A DNA stretch of 64,000 nucleotides from Saccharospirillum sp. MSK14-1 (GTDB lineage Bacteria > Pseudomonadota > Gammaproteobacteria > Pseudomonadales > Natronospirillaceae), in assembly GCF_003054965.1 (NCBI RefSeq), contig NZ_MIES01000033.1, positions 806,001 through 870,000 on the forward strand. Direction: 5' to 3'. The notes under the pieces were generated by a model. That model saw only the letters and a program-made list of their open reading frames with translations, did no database searches and was not told the DNA's origin. Below, piece by piece: positions 20,228 to 28,988 of the stretch. How positions within the stretch are numbered: the first letter of the stretch is position 1; each line of letters opens with the position of its first letter. The translations under genes and the position numbers were made by a program.

Positions 20228-20648
20228 CAACTTTGTTTTTCTTTCCTTCCTAGTCGCATCTAACCATCGATATTAAATATTTTCTAAAAAAATCGATGCG
20301 CTTTTCAGTTTGAAATTTACGTAACTTCCTTTCATCTACGACTTATGGCGAACTCCATGATGATCGCTTTATCAGGGGCTTATAAGCCTGTTTTTGGCGT
20401 TTAGGCAGCGAGCGATTCAAAACAAATCAGGGTGGAATGGGTGCTTTGGTGTAATAAGTTTTCAAAACCATCACGCATCGGTTGTCCGGCCAATAAGATG
20501 GCAAAAAATGTCTGACAAAGGTGCTCGATAGGGTTTCGGTCGCATCGTTAGAATGGTGTCAAAACCGGCGCGGTCGGGTGATAACCCGACGGACAGAACC
20601 GGACATAAAACGACTGCCTATCAACCGGACACCTTAGAGGATACACGC
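20228..20648. other. Intergenic region before the GAPDH gene
   Basis: This 421-bp gap holds no convincing gene. The palindrome GGCTTATAAGCC at 20377-20388 is followed by TTTTT at 20391-20395 and looks like the terminator of the upstream GGDEF gene. The last 96 bases are open in frame with the GAPDH gene, but no ribosome site precedes the ATG at 20553. Confidence 0.4.
20373..20395 (+). terminator. Probable terminator after the GGDEF response regulator
   Basis: A near-palindromic CAGGGGCTTATAAGCCTG is followed by five T residues. The stem is short and its loop is AU, so it is moderate rather than strong. It lies about 145 bp after the stop codon. Confidence 0.5.
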
Positions 20649-22100
20649 GTGAACCAAGCCGTGATCGACCAGACCCTGCTGCGCTGGCAGGAAAAAGAAG
20701 CGCTCGCCGAAGCCATGATTCCCATCATCGGTCGGCTGTATCGTCAGAACCGGGTAATCACCTCCATCTACGGTCGCCAGATCATCAACCAGTCGGTAAT
20801 TCAGTTGCTGAAAACCCATCGCTTTGTGCGCCAGGTGGAAGGGCACGAACTGTCGGTGAATGAAACCCTGGGCGTGCTGGAATTGCTTAATGAAATGCCA
20901 TTGGCCCCAGCGCATATCGATGTTGGCAAATTAGCGCTCAAGCATCGTCGCCATGGTAAAGATGTGCCACTGCGTGATTTCCTCAATACCGAACTGGCCG
21001 ACCTGCAAGGCAATGCCATCAACGATGAAAACTCGTCGCGTGATGTGGTGCTCTATGGTTTTGGTCGTATCGGTCGGTTGCTGGCACGCATACTGATCGA
21101 AAAAGCCGGCGGTTCACCGCTGCGTTTGCGCGCCATTGTGGTTCGACCGGGCGGGGCGGATAACGATCTGGTCAAGCGTGCCAGCCTGTTACGTCGTGAC
21201 TCCATTCACGGCAGTTTCGAGGGCACCATCAGCGTCGACGCTGAAAACAATTGTCTGGTTGCCAACGGCACTACCATTCAAGTGATTTATGCCAACAACC
21301 CAGCCGAGGTTGATTATCAGCGCTACGGCATTCGCGATGCCATTCTGGTTGATAACACCGGCAAATGGCGCGACCGCGACGGTTTAGGTCAGCACCTGAA
21401 ATGCGACGGCATCAGCCGCGTATTGCTGACCGCACCCGGTAAGGGCGACATCAAAAACATCGTCCACGGGATCAATCATCTGAGCATCCGTGAAGACGAC
21501 ACCATTGTCTCTGCGGCTTCCTGTACCACTAATGCCATTACGCCGGTGTTGAAAGCGCTGCACGATCGCTTTGGCATCGAAAACGGCCACGTCGAAACGG
21601 TGCATTCCTACACCAACGATCAGAACCTGATTGATAACTACCACAAAGGCGAACGTCGCGGTCGCAGCGCGCCATTAAATATGGTGCTCACCGAAACCGG
21701 TGCGGCAAAAGCCGTCGCCAAAGCGCTGCCGGAACTGGAAGGAAAACTCACCGGCAATGCCATTCGTGTGCCGACACCGAATGTGTCGATGGCCATTTTG
21801 AACTTGAACCTGCAGACCGAAACCAGCAAAGACGAACTGAACAATTTCCTGCGCGAAACCTCGCTGTATTCCGATTTGCACAAACAGGTCGACTTCACGC
21901 ATTCACCGGAAGCGGTATCGTCCGATTTTATCGGCAATCGTAAAACCGGCATCGTCGACAGCGGCGCCACCATTGTGACCGGTAACCGCGCCATAGTGTA
22001 TGTCTGGTACGACAACGAAGCGGGTTACAGCGCTCAGGTGATTCGCACCGTTCAGGACTTAGCCGGTATTCACTACCAGGTGTATCCGAGCGAAGTGTGA
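20649..22100 (+). CDS. gap: Glyceraldehyde-3-phosphate dehydrogenase, N-terminally extended type
   Basis: A 483-aa GAPDH-family enzyme that interconverts glyceraldehyde 3-phosphate and 1,3-bisphosphoglycerate. The first about 130 residues are a helical extension absent from the 330-aa classical enzyme but known in a second GAPDH type of Pseudomonas and Vibrio relatives. The Rossmann motif YGFGRIGRLLARIL follows, then the catalytic Cys292 in SAASCTTNAITP and His in ETVHSYTNDQ. I place the start at the GTG at 20649 after GAGGAT; the ATG at 20553 would add 32 residues with no ribosome site. The cofactor preference and direction are not clear from the sequence. Confidence 0.88.
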   Translation: MNQAVIDQTLLRWQEKEALAEAMIPIIGRLYRQNRVITSIYGRQIINQSVIQLLKTHRFVRQVEGHELSVNETLGVLELLNEMPLAPAHIDVGKLALKHRRHGKDVPLRDFLNTELADLQGNAINDENSSRDVVLYGFGRIGRLLARILIEKAGGSPLRLRAIVVRPGGADNDLVKRASLLRRDSIHGSFEGTISVDAENNCLVANGTTIQVIYANNPAEVDYQRYGIRDAILVDNTGKWRDRDGLGQHLKCDGISRVLLTAPGKGDIKNIVHGINHLSIREDDTIVSAASCTTNAITPVLKALHDRFGIENGHVETVHSYTNDQNLIDNYHKGERRGRSAPLNMVLTETGAAKAVAKALPELEGKLTGNAIRVPTPNVSMAILNLNLQTETSKDELNNFLRETSLYSDLHKQVDFTHSPEAVSSDFIGNRKTGIVDSGATIVTGNRAIVYVWYDNEAGYSAQVIRTVQDLAGIHYQVYPSEV

Positions 22101-22130
22101 ATCCGGTCTGGCCATAAAGCGTTCAGACAC

Positions 22131-22156
22131 AAAAAAGCCGGCCCTCAAAGGCCGGC
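22131..22156 (-). terminator. Rho-independent terminator of the DoxX-like gene
   Basis: GCCGGCC (22137-22143) pairs with GGCCGGC (22150-22156) around a 6-nt loop, with AAAAAA at 22131-22136, which reads as a U-tract on the minus strand. It lies 35 bp past the DoxX-like stop and between two convergent genes, so it may serve both. Confidence 0.8.
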
Positions 22157-22191
22157 AAACAGAGGTGAGACGGTTAGCTCGTTGAGCGAAT

Positions 22192-22686
22192 TCAGGCGGC
22201 CGCTTTATGGCGTCGTTGGGCAATCCAGTCGGCAATATAAGGCTGTACCCAGCGGTCCAGTCCGATACGGCCGGCATTGGCAGCGCCGTAGAGCACGATG
22301 AACTCAACGATGATCATGTTCGGGTTGCTGCTGATAGAGCCGCTGAACAGGAAGGCGAAGTTCATCACCAGTCCGAAGAACACGGCCAGCACAGTGAAGC
22401 AGCCGAAAATCAAACCCAGGCCGACAGCGACTTCGCCCCAGGGAATCATGAAGTTGAACAAGCCCGCATTGGGAATGGCAAACGCATCCAGAAAGGATGC
22501 CCACCAGTCCTGAACCATGGGGTGTTCGCCGCCCGCTTTGGCGACTGCGCCGCGTAAAAAGCCCGCCGCATCGAAACCAAAGAGTTTGTGCCAGCCTGCC
22601 ATCAGCCATTCATAACCGAGCCAGATGCGCAGCACGGCCAAAAGGTAAGAGGCGTTACGATCTTCGCGAAGCCATTGACCAATCAT
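22192..22686 (-). CDS. DoxX-like integral membrane protein
   Basis: A 164-aa protein with about four hydrophobic segments and the DoxX-family layout: ...LRIWLGYEWLMAGWHKLFGF near the N-terminus and IPWGEVAVGLGLIFG in the middle. Members are linked to thiosulfate:quinone oxidoreductase or to oxidative-stress membrane complexes, but most are uncharacterised. The ATG at 22686 is chosen because GGAGG lies 9-10 nt upstream. It is a single gene, convergent with the GAPDH gene. Confidence 0.75.
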   Translation of the reverse strand: MIGQWLREDRNASYLLAVLRIWLGYEWLMAGWHKLFGFDAAGFLRGAVAKAGGEHPMVQDWWASFLDAFAIPNAGLFNFMIPWGEVAVGLGLIFGCFTVLAVFFGLVMNFAFLFSGSISSNPNMIIVEFIVLYGAANAGRIGLDRWVQPYIADWIAQRRHKAAA

Positions 22687-22934
22687 AGTGGTGTCCTCCT
22701 TTGTATTCATCGATCGGTGGTGTGTTATCCACCGCGTCTGAAACCCTGTCAGTTGTAGATTAACCACAGGTCCACAAGCAGTTCCTGACCTGCGTCAATC
22801 GAGCTCACGTTAGCGCGAAAATAGATCGACTCAAGCCGCCATCGTCACGGCGTGATGGTGGCAAAGTAAAGCGTCAACTGGTCGGTCGGGCGATCCTCGC
22901 TTTATACTCGCACTCCCGTTTTAGGAGTGGCGTT

Positions 22935-23486
22935 ATGTCCGCAACCGCATTGATCATCATCGACGTTCAGCAAGGGCTTGATAATCCCGCCTTTGGTGAA
23001 CGCAATAACCCCGAGGCAGAGTCCAATATGGCTCGTTTGCTGGCTGCCTGGCGCGAACGCGGTTTGCCGGTGATGCACGTACGCCACGACTCAGTCGAAC
23101 CCAACTCGCCGCTGCGACCGGACCAGCCGGGTAATGCCATCAAGCCAGAGGTATTCCCCCAGCCTGGCGAGCCGCTGTTCACCAAGAGTGTGAATTCCGC
23201 CTTTATTGGTACGGCTTTGGACGCCCATTTGCGGGAGTCCGGCATCGAACGTTTGGTCATCGTCGGCCTGACCACCGATCACTGCGTATCAACGTCTGTG
23301 CGCATGGCGGCCAACCTCGGTTTTGAGGTCACGCTGGTCAGCGACGGCACCGCCACCTTTGAGCGCACTGCGCCAGATGGCACCCATTTCACCGCCGAGC
23401 AAATGCACAACGCCAATCTGGCCAGCCTGAACGGTGAGTTTTGCCGGGTGTTATCCACCGAAGCGATATTGGCTGACATGGCGTGA
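22935..23486 (+). CDS. Isochorismatase-family cysteine hydrolase
   Basis: A 183-aa protein of the isochorismatase-like fold. The catalytic triad is visible: Asp10 in LIIIDVQQGLD, Lys84 in FTKSVNSAF and Cys117 in LTTDHCVSTSVRMAANLGF. The last motif and the length fit single-domain nicotinamidase/cysteine-hydrolase relatives that cleave amides or N-carbamoyl groups, rather than true isochorismatases. The substrate cannot be told. A TATACT at 22902-22907 may be its -10 box. Confidence 0.82.
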   Translation: MSATALIIIDVQQGLDNPAFGERNNPEAESNMARLLAAWRERGLPVMHVRHDSVEPNSPLRPDQPGNAIKPEVFPQPGEPLFTKSVNSAFIGTALDAHLRESGIERLVIVGLTTDHCVSTSVRMAANLGFEVTLVSDGTATFERTAPDGTHFTAEQMHNANLASLNGEFCRVLSTEAILADMA

Positions 23487-23547
23487 TGCTGTCCGCCGGC
23501 GAGTGTCTTTGCTAGTCTGAGGGTACGCCGTTGTTGTAGATCACGTC

Positions 23548-24582
23548 ATGAATGAATTTGCTTTGTTGGATCGCCTGGCCGATGTGGTGCCGGAGGCCGA
23601 TCATCTCGATAGCCTGGTCCCAGCCCTGTTGGAATTGCTGCAATCGATGACCGGCCTGGAGTCCACCTATTTAACCCGGGTCGATGAAGTTCACAGCACT
23701 CAAACCGTGCTGTTTTCCAACAATACCGATGAGCAACAGTTTGCCATCCCTCAGGGGTTGGTGGTGCCCTGGGAAGATTCATTGTGCAAACGGGCACTGG
23801 AAGAATCCCGGTCGATCAGCGCCAACGTCAGTGAGCACTGGAGCGATTCCAAAGCGGCGGCTGAGTTGGGCATCGAAACCTACGTCAGCCAAACCGTGCA
23901 CATCGGCGACGGTGAGTTTTACGGCACGCTCTGTGCGGCAGGCCCCAGCAGCCAGGCTGTGTCTGAACAGGCGCAGCGAATGCTGACGTTGTTCAGCCAC
24001 TTGATTGGCCGCCAACTTGAACACGATCGGCTGATTGCCCGCCTGCAACACGAAAACCGCGAATACAGCCACTTTGCGTTGACCGACCCGTTAACCGGCA
24101 TTCCCAATCGCCGCGCTTTCGACCGTGAATTGAAACGCACGCTGGCGGGTGCACAGCGCAGTGATGATCAGGTGCATCTGGGCTTTATCGATCTTGATGG
24201 CTTTAAAGCCATTAACGATGAACACGGCCATGACGCCGGCGACCGCTTCCTGATCGCGTTGTCGAGCAAACTCAAAGAAGGATTGCGCGATGGTGACTTT
24301 GTCGCCCGCTACGGTGGTGACGAATTTGTGGTCTTCGGTACCGCTCCGCACGATGTGGACGCCGAACAAGTCCGCACCATGATCGGCGAACGCCTGACCC
24401 GGCTGACTCAGGGCCATTTCGACCTGGGTGACCTGACCATCGATTACCCCGGTGCCAGCGTCGGCGTGGTGACCGCCCAGGACGACGAACTCGACATCGA
24501 TGCCTTCGTGGCCCGCGCCGATGCAGCGATGTATCGACAAAAAACCGCCCGCCGTAAAGCACGCCAACTGAACGCCGACTGA
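23548..24582 (+). CDS. GAF-GGDEF diguanylate cyclase
   Basis: A 344-aa soluble protein. Residues about 20-160 form a GAF sensory domain, and residues about 175-340 a GGDEF domain starting LTDPLTGIPNRRAFDREL. The active site GGDEF is at 256-260, and an RDGD inhibitory site at 247-250 has the correct five-residue spacing, so c-di-GMP synthesis with feedback control is expected. There is no membrane segment. It is not obviously linked in function to its neighbours. Confidence 0.88.
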   Translation: MNEFALLDRLADVVPEADHLDSLVPALLELLQSMTGLESTYLTRVDEVHSTQTVLFSNNTDEQQFAIPQGLVVPWEDSLCKRALEESRSISANVSEHWSDSKAAAELGIETYVSQTVHIGDGEFYGTLCAAGPSSQAVSEQAQRMLTLFSHLIGRQLEHDRLIARLQHENREYSHFALTDPLTGIPNRRAFDRELKRTLAGAQRSDDQVHLGFIDLDGFKAINDEHGHDAGDRFLIALSSKLKEGLRDGDFVARYGGDEFVVFGTAPHDVDAEQVRTMIGERLTRLTQGHFDLGDLTIDYPGASVGVVTAQDDELDIDAFVARADAAMYRQKTARRKARQLNAD

Positions 24583-24626
24583 GGCGTTTTTCGGGCACGG
24601 CCGAGCCGCTCTAAAGGATAACCGAC

Positions 24627-25376
24627 GTGACTCAACCCATCGCACTCATAACCGGCGCCAGTCGAGGCATCGGTGCCGCCACCGCACAGTTGCTCGCCCA
24701 ACGCGGTTACGACCTGGCCATCAACTACCAGCACAATGCCGCAGCGGCCAACGAGGTCGTCGCTGCGGCACACAGCCATGGTGTGCGCGCCGTTGCTATT
24801 CAGGCCGATGTCAGCCAGGAAAGCGACGTTGTGCATCTGTTCAAGCGCATCGACGACGAACTGGGCACGATCACCGCGCTGGTCAATAACGCCGGCATCG
24901 TGCAGCCACAAACGCGGGTGGAGTGGATTACCGAAGACCGCCTCGATTTGATGTATCGCACCAACGTCAACAGCGCCTTCCTGTGTTGCCGTGAAGCCGT
25001 CACCCGCATGGCAACCGACAAAGGCGGGCAGGGCGGTGCCATTGTGAACGTCTCATCCGCCGCCTCGCGTTTGGGCGCGCCGAATGAATACGTCGATTAC
25101 GCCGCCAGCAAAGCCGCCGTGGATGCACTCACCAAAGGCCTCAGCCTGGAAGTGGCCGCCCAGGGCATTCGTGTCAACGCGGTACGGCCGGGCCTGATTG
25201 AAACCGAGATTCACGCCAGTGGCGGTGAACCCGATCGTGTGGCACGGATGGCACCAGCCATTCCCATGCAGCGCGGCGGCACTGCCGAGGAAGTGGCGCA
25301 ATCCATTGCCTGGTTGCTCAGTGACGAAGCTTCCTACATCACCGGCAGTTTTATTGATGCCGCAGGCGGTCGCTGA
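24627..25376 (+). CDS. Short-chain dehydrogenase/reductase
   Basis: A 249-aa classical SDR. The glycine-rich NAD(P) loop is TGASRGIGAATAQ, the catalytic Ser is in NVSSAASRLG, and the YAASK motif gives Tyr and Lys. A C-terminal SYITGSFIDAAGGR is typical of sugar/FabG-like SDRs. The GTG start at 24627 follows AAAGGATAACC. The substrate is unknown. Confidence 0.85.
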   Translation: MTQPIALITGASRGIGAATAQLLAQRGYDLAINYQHNAAAANEVVAAAHSHGVRAVAIQADVSQESDVVHLFKRIDDELGTITALVNNAGIVQPQTRVEWITEDRLDLMYRTNVNSAFLCCREAVTRMATDKGGQGGAIVNVSSAASRLGAPNEYVDYAASKAAVDALTKGLSLEVAAQGIRVNAVRPGLIETEIHASGGEPDRVARMAPAIPMQRGGTAEEVAQSIAWLLSDEASYITGSFIDAAGGR

Positions 25377-25400
25377 CTTTTTAGTCCATGGCTGAACAGC

Positions 25401-25406
25401 TATAAT
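25401..25406 (+). promoter_or_regulatory. Candidate -10 box of gltX
   Basis: A perfect TATAAT lies 34 bp upstream of the gltX ATG. The -35 region at 17 bp spacing (TTTTTA) is poor, so this is a partial promoter call only. Confidence 0.4.
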
Positions 25407-25440
25407 CGCCGCCTTTGCCCAGCCAAGAGACCGCCCCGGC

Positions 25441-26934
25441 ATGACCAAAATTCGCACTCGCATCGCGCCATCCCCCACCGGCGACCCGCACGTCGGCACC
25501 GCCTACATCGCACTCTTTAACCGCGCCTTCGCCAAAAGCCAGGGCGGCGAGTTTATTCTGCGTATCGAAGACACCGACCAGACGCGTTCCACCCCGGAAA
25601 GTGAAGCCGCCATTTTGAAATCGCTGGCCTGGCTCGGTCTGGACTGGGACGAAGGCCCGGACAAAGGCGGCGAATACGGCCCTTACCGCCAAAGCGAACG
25701 CAAAGCCATCTACGGCGATTACGCCAAACAACTGGTCGACGAAGGCCACGCCTTCCATTGTTTCTGTTCCGCCGAACGCCTTGATGCCATGCGCGCCGAA
25801 CGTCAGGCAGAAGGCCTGGCCGGATACGACGGTCACTGCATGCACCTCGACGCAACCGATGTTAAAAGCCGACTGCACGCGGGCGAAAAATCCGTTATCC
25901 GCATGAAAGTGCCGGAAGAGGGCGTGTGCGTGGTTGAAGACGAACTGCGCGGCCAGATCGAAATCGACTGGAAACAGATCGACATGCAAGTGCTGCTGAA
26001 AAGCGACGGCATGCCGACCTACCACCTGGCCTGCGTGGTCGATGACCACCTGATGGAAATCAGCCACGTCTTGCGCGGCGAAGAATGGATTTCCTCGACA
26101 CCCAAACAATTATTGCTGTACCAATATTTCGGCTGGCAACCGCCGGTGTTCTGTCACTTGCCGCTGCTGCGCAACGCCGATAAATCAAAACTCAGCAAAC
26201 GCAAAAACCCGACCTCGATCGACTACTACCACTCGGTCGGCATCCTGCCCGAAGCATTGATCAACTTCCTCGGCATGATGGGTTGGACCATGCCCAACGG
26301 CGAAGAAAAATTCACCCAAAGCGAGATGATCGACAATTTCGATCACAAACGCATCAGCCTCGGCGGCCCGGTCTTCGACCCGGAAAAACTCGATTGGCTG
26401 AACGGACGTTACATCCGCGAAGACCTCAGCGCCGAACAACTGATGCAGCGCCTGCTGGACTGGAAATTCAACCGCGATTACGTCGAAAGCTTCCTGCCGC
26501 TGGTGCAGCAACGCATCGAACGCCTAAGCGACGCCGCACCGCTGGCCATGTTTTTCTTCCAGGGCGTACCGAACCTGACTGCCGAGAGTTTCGAAAGCGT
26601 CAAGCTCGACGAAGATGACCTGAAGAAAACCCTGCAACTGGTGCTGTGGAAACTGGAAACCCAACGCCACTGGGAAAAAGACAACATCATGGCCGACGTC
26701 AAAGCCGTCGCCGAACACCAGGGCCTGAAAATGCGCGACCTCATGGCCCCACTGTTCATCGCCATCACCGGTTCCCCGGCTTCTGTGTCAGTGCTCGATG
26801 CCATGACCATCCTCGGCCCGGACCTCACTCGTGGCCGACTGCGCCATGCCATTGAAGTACTGGGTGGTTTGGGTAAGAAAAAACTGAAAAACCTGGAAAA
26901 GGAATTTCAGCAGATCGCTGCGTTTTTGGATTAG
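25441..26934 (+). CDS. gltX: Glutamyl-tRNA synthetase
   Basis: A 497-aa class I aminoacyl-tRNA synthetase that charges tRNA-Glu. The HIGH-type motif is in [14 protein letters not shown] and the KMSKS-type motif is [10 protein letters not shown], as in bacterial GluRS. Full length with the C-terminal anticodon-binding region intact. It is the last conserved gene before the AT-rich accessory island; a strong hairpin follows. Confidence 0.97.
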   Translation: MTKIRTRIAPSPTGDPHVGTAYIALFNRAFAKSQGGEFILRIEDTDQTRSTPESEAAILKSLAWLGLDWDEGPDKGGEYGPYRQSERKAIYGDYAKQLVDEGHAFHCFCSAERLDAMRAERQAEGLAGYDGHCMHLDATDVKSRLHAGEKSVIRMKVPEEGVCVVEDELRGQIEIDWKQIDMQVLLKSDGMPTYHLACVVDDHLMEISHVLRGEEWISSTPKQLLLYQYFGWQPPVFCHLPLLRNADKSKLSKRKNPTSIDYYHSVGILPEALINFLGMMGWTMPNGEEKFTQSEMIDNFDHKRISLGGPVFDPEKLDWLNGRYIREDLSAEQLMQRLLDWKFNRDYVESFLPLVQQRIERLSDAAPLAMFFFQGVPNLTAESFESVKLDEDDLKKTLQLVLWKLETQRHWEKDNIMADVKAVAEHQGLKMRDLMAPLFIAITGSPASVSVLDAMTILGPDLTRGRLRHAIEVLGGLGKKKLKNLEKEFQQIAAFLD

Positions 26935-26969
26935 TGCAAGGCCAAGCTATTGATCTAGCTTCAGTTAGG

Positions 26970-27011
26970 AATCAGCCAGGACATGTATGGCCTGGCTGAT
27001 TTCACTTTTGA
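26970..27011 (+). terminator. Hairpin terminator after gltX
   Basis: AATCAGCCAGG (26970-26980) pairs perfectly with CCTGGCTGATT (26991-27001) around a 10-nt loop, followed by TCACTTTTG. It is the likely gltX terminator and marks the housekeeping/accessory boundary. Confidence 0.65.
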
Positions 27012-27209
27012 GCAGCAACACCTGTGTTGCAATGCAGCTTCATTACTTACTGAAAGTATCAATATTTTCTAATGCACAGCTAATTTGACCAGCAATTAAG
27101 TGATAATCAGACTTTTACTCTTTAAGTGATACTGGTTTACTCGATAGCTTTAACACAATAAATTGTTGGTCAATACCCGTTTAGACTTTCAGTGAACAGG
27201 AGCGATAGT

Positions 27210-27548
27210 GTGAGTAAACCGATAAGATTTTTTTCTCTGCTGATGTTGTTGAGTAGCTCTCCGTATGTTTTCTCTGACATGCACTATGCATCAGGGTTAG
27301 TGAAAGGAGTGTATTGGAGCCAAGTTAACGGTGGTACTTTTACAATAGAAGGGTTTGGCTCTGCAGGTACATGTCCGATCAACGACCATTTAGTGGCGAT
27401 TGCGTTTCCTGAAGAAGATAGGGAATTTGTACGGTCTGTTGTATTGTCGTCGCAGATTGCAGGCAAACCGCTCAATGTAAGAGTGGATGATACCTATAGA
27501 ACGGAAGATGGACTCTGCTATTTGCATGTTGTTGAGCGTGTTAATTAA
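27210..27548 (+). CDS. Small secreted two-cysteine protein, array member 1
   Basis: A 112-aa protein with a signal peptide (SKPIRFFSLLMLLSSSPYVFS). The mature part has one Cys in GTCPIND and one in GLCYLHV, and the helix-Gly-Lys stretch VVLSSQIAGKPLNVRV. The GTG at 27210 is chosen since AGGAG lies 7 nt upstream; a GTG at 27192 lacks such a site. Leftmost and one of the most divergent members. A strong hairpin follows at 27623-27655. Function unknown; it should be in the periplasm or outside the cell. Confidence 0.7.
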   Translation: MSKPIRFFSLLMLLSSSPYVFSDMHYASGLVKGVYWSQVNGGTFTIEGFGSAGTCPINDHLVAIAFPEEDREFVRSVVLSSQIAGKPLNVRVDDTYRTEDGLCYLHVVERVN

Positions 27549-27622
27549 CAACACCAACCTGCTGTTTAAATACCAGTCAGAAAACTTCTATATTTTGTTT
27601 TAGTTAAATCTAAATTAGTGAC

Positions 27623-27655
27623 CAGGAAAGCCAGCAGCAACAGCTGGTTTTCCTG
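27623..27655 (+). terminator. Thirteen-base-pair hairpin after array member 1
   Basis: CAGGAAAGCCAGC and GCTGGTTTTCCTG pair over 13 bp with one G-U around a 7-nt loop, 75 bp after the stop. The U residues are inside the stem rather than after it, so terminator or transcript-end structure are both possible. Confidence 0.5.
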
Positions 27656-27786
27656 TCAAAAGTTACTGTTTCTACGCAGCTATAATGATCACTAACCTCA
27701 ATTCGATGGTTCCTGGGCATTCTTTTTATAAAAGCGGACAGATGTGCGCCTCTTTAGGTTTTCTGTACATTGCGAACAGGGTAGCC

Positions 27787-28032
27787 TTATTCGCTTGTGA
27801 CTTCGGAACTGACAATCCATTCTTCTGGCGTGCCCTGTAACCGGCTGGGCGGTAGCGTGGAAAGCGCATTATTCAGCGTCTTTTGCTTCCTGTTAACCAG
27901 ATAACAAGAGGTTGAAACCATTGAAATAGATGGTCTTAATAGGCTGCAGTACCACTTCAAAAAATGCATTGGAAGTTTCTAATAATTAATAGTCAATTCG
28001 CCGGTTACCCTAATACTAACGCCGTCACCCAT
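27787..28032 (-). pseudogene. Broken small gene on the minus strand with an intact ribosome-binding site
   Basis: Reading leftwards, AGGAGG (28045-28040) precedes an ATG at 28032 by 7 nt, an ideal start. The frame encodes MGDGVSIRVTGELTINY and stops at 27979. Protein-like sequence then continues in another frame (LETSNAFFEVVLQPIKTIYF) up to a stop, and the first frame is open again to 27787, ending in TPEEWIVSSEVTSE. This pattern fits a gene of about 80 codons broken by one or more small indels. I do not recognise the family. It is oriented against all neighbours. Confidence 0.4.
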
Positions 28033-28077
28033 CTAAATACCTCCTGTTAAAAGACAAAAATAACCTCGAGGGCTAAT

Positions 28078-28407
28078 ATGAAGAAGGCGCTGTATCTTAT
28101 CATTGTGATTTTATCTATGTCTGGAAACGTCAGGGCAGCAGATGGAAGTTTTACTGTTTCCACGATTGGCTCAAGCAACAATACCGATACCATTTTTATT
28201 CGTACGTTAGAAGAAGTACAGAATACTACGTGTGAGAATAAAAAATTACTGCGCCTCCCTCATACCGATGGTTCTGCTGATAGGCTTTTCTCATTAGCAA
28301 TTGCAGCCCAAGCTCAGGGTAAGAAGATCTCAGTCGAATATGATGGTAATCATTGTATCGATAATGGAACTGTAATAACTGTCTTTTGGCTTGATCATAG
28401 ATTTTAG
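28078..28407 (+). CDS. Small secreted two-cysteine protein, array member 2
   Basis: A 109-aa protein with a signal peptide ending near SGNVRAA. The mature chain has Cys in NTTCENKK and NHCIDNG, the helix LFSLAIAAQAQGKKISVEY and the ending TVITVFW. It is clearly closest to the rightmost member at 42718 (shared CxNxxxVxxVFW-like ending). The ATG follows GAGGG at a 6-7 nt spacing. The region before it carries the minus-strand remnant. Function unknown. Confidence 0.75.
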   Translation: MKKALYLIIVILSMSGNVRAADGSFTVSTIGSSNNTDTIFIRTLEEVQNTTCENKKLLRLPHTDGSADRLFSLAIAAQAQGKKISVEYDGNHCIDNGTVITVFWLDHRF

Positions 28408-28573
28408 CATCATTAATAAAAAGTAAATTCACTAAATCCTGAACTTTAACTTCATTTCTTGAAAGCCCAATATGGAGTTCTATTCTAAGTATCATAAGTG
28501 ATGGTTTCTCTATTGTTTAGGCTTCATAGATTGATGTTTTCCAGGGCAATTAAAAATTAAAGGTGACTGTTGT

Positions 28574-28894
28574 ATGAGAAAAATACTTTTTGTTTTGTTG
28601 ATAGTGGTGACCTCCAGCCCTGTCTATTCAGCAGTAATTGAGACTCCAAAGAGCGAAATACTACTATTGTATCCTACGCAGGAATATCTGGTGTTCGTGA
28701 CAGAATATTCCAACTCACTTAGTACCTGTAATAGCAGTCGTCGTTTTCGGCTCGATCCGCTAGCACCTGACTATCAGATTCAAGCTGCTGTTTTGATTTC
28801 AGCTTTTATGGCTAATAAAGAAATTAAAATGTACATAGATGACGCTCAGCCCTCTGACTGCGCCCCTATTGTTAATAGATTTAGAGTGTATTGA
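28574..28894 (+). CDS. Small secreted two-cysteine protein, array member 3
   Basis: A 106-aa protein with a signal peptide (MRKILFVLLIVVTSSPVYSA). Mature cysteines lie in LSTCNSSRR and PSDCAPIV; the chain ends VNRFRVY, the C-terminal signature shared with members 4 and 10. The helix region is LISAFMANKEIKMYI, with Asn in place of the usual Gly. AAAGG precedes the ATG at about 11 nt. The 601-aa exported protein gene follows 94 bp later. Confidence 0.72.
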   Translation: MRKILFVLLIVVTSSPVYSAVIETPKSEILLLYPTQEYLVFVTEYSNSLSTCNSSRRFRLDPLAPDYQIQAAVLISAFMANKEIKMYIDDAQPSDCAPIVNRFRVY

Positions 28895-28988
28895 TTTGAG
28901 TAATTAACTATTAATTATTTCTCTATATTGATGCTGCTCCGTAAATTTGGACCGGTTTAATTGAGAATATCTTTTAAAGGAGATTTTT

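Noticed and set aside
20553-20648. Longer GAPDH start at 20553
   Set aside because: No ribosome site precedes this ATG, and the 32 added residues are low-complexity and polar. The GTG at 20649 has GAGGAT ahead of it and gives the usual length for this type.
26935-26946. Repeat of TGCAAGGCCAAG at 26935 and 30807 as mobile-element ends
   Set aside because: The match is only about 12 bases, at direct orientation, without inverted terminal repeats or a transposase between them; one copy is part of a terminator hairpin.
26935-27209. tRNA gene as an island integration site next to gltX
   Set aside because: No cloverleaf or TTC-loop signature was found around the island edges, and there is no integrase gene.
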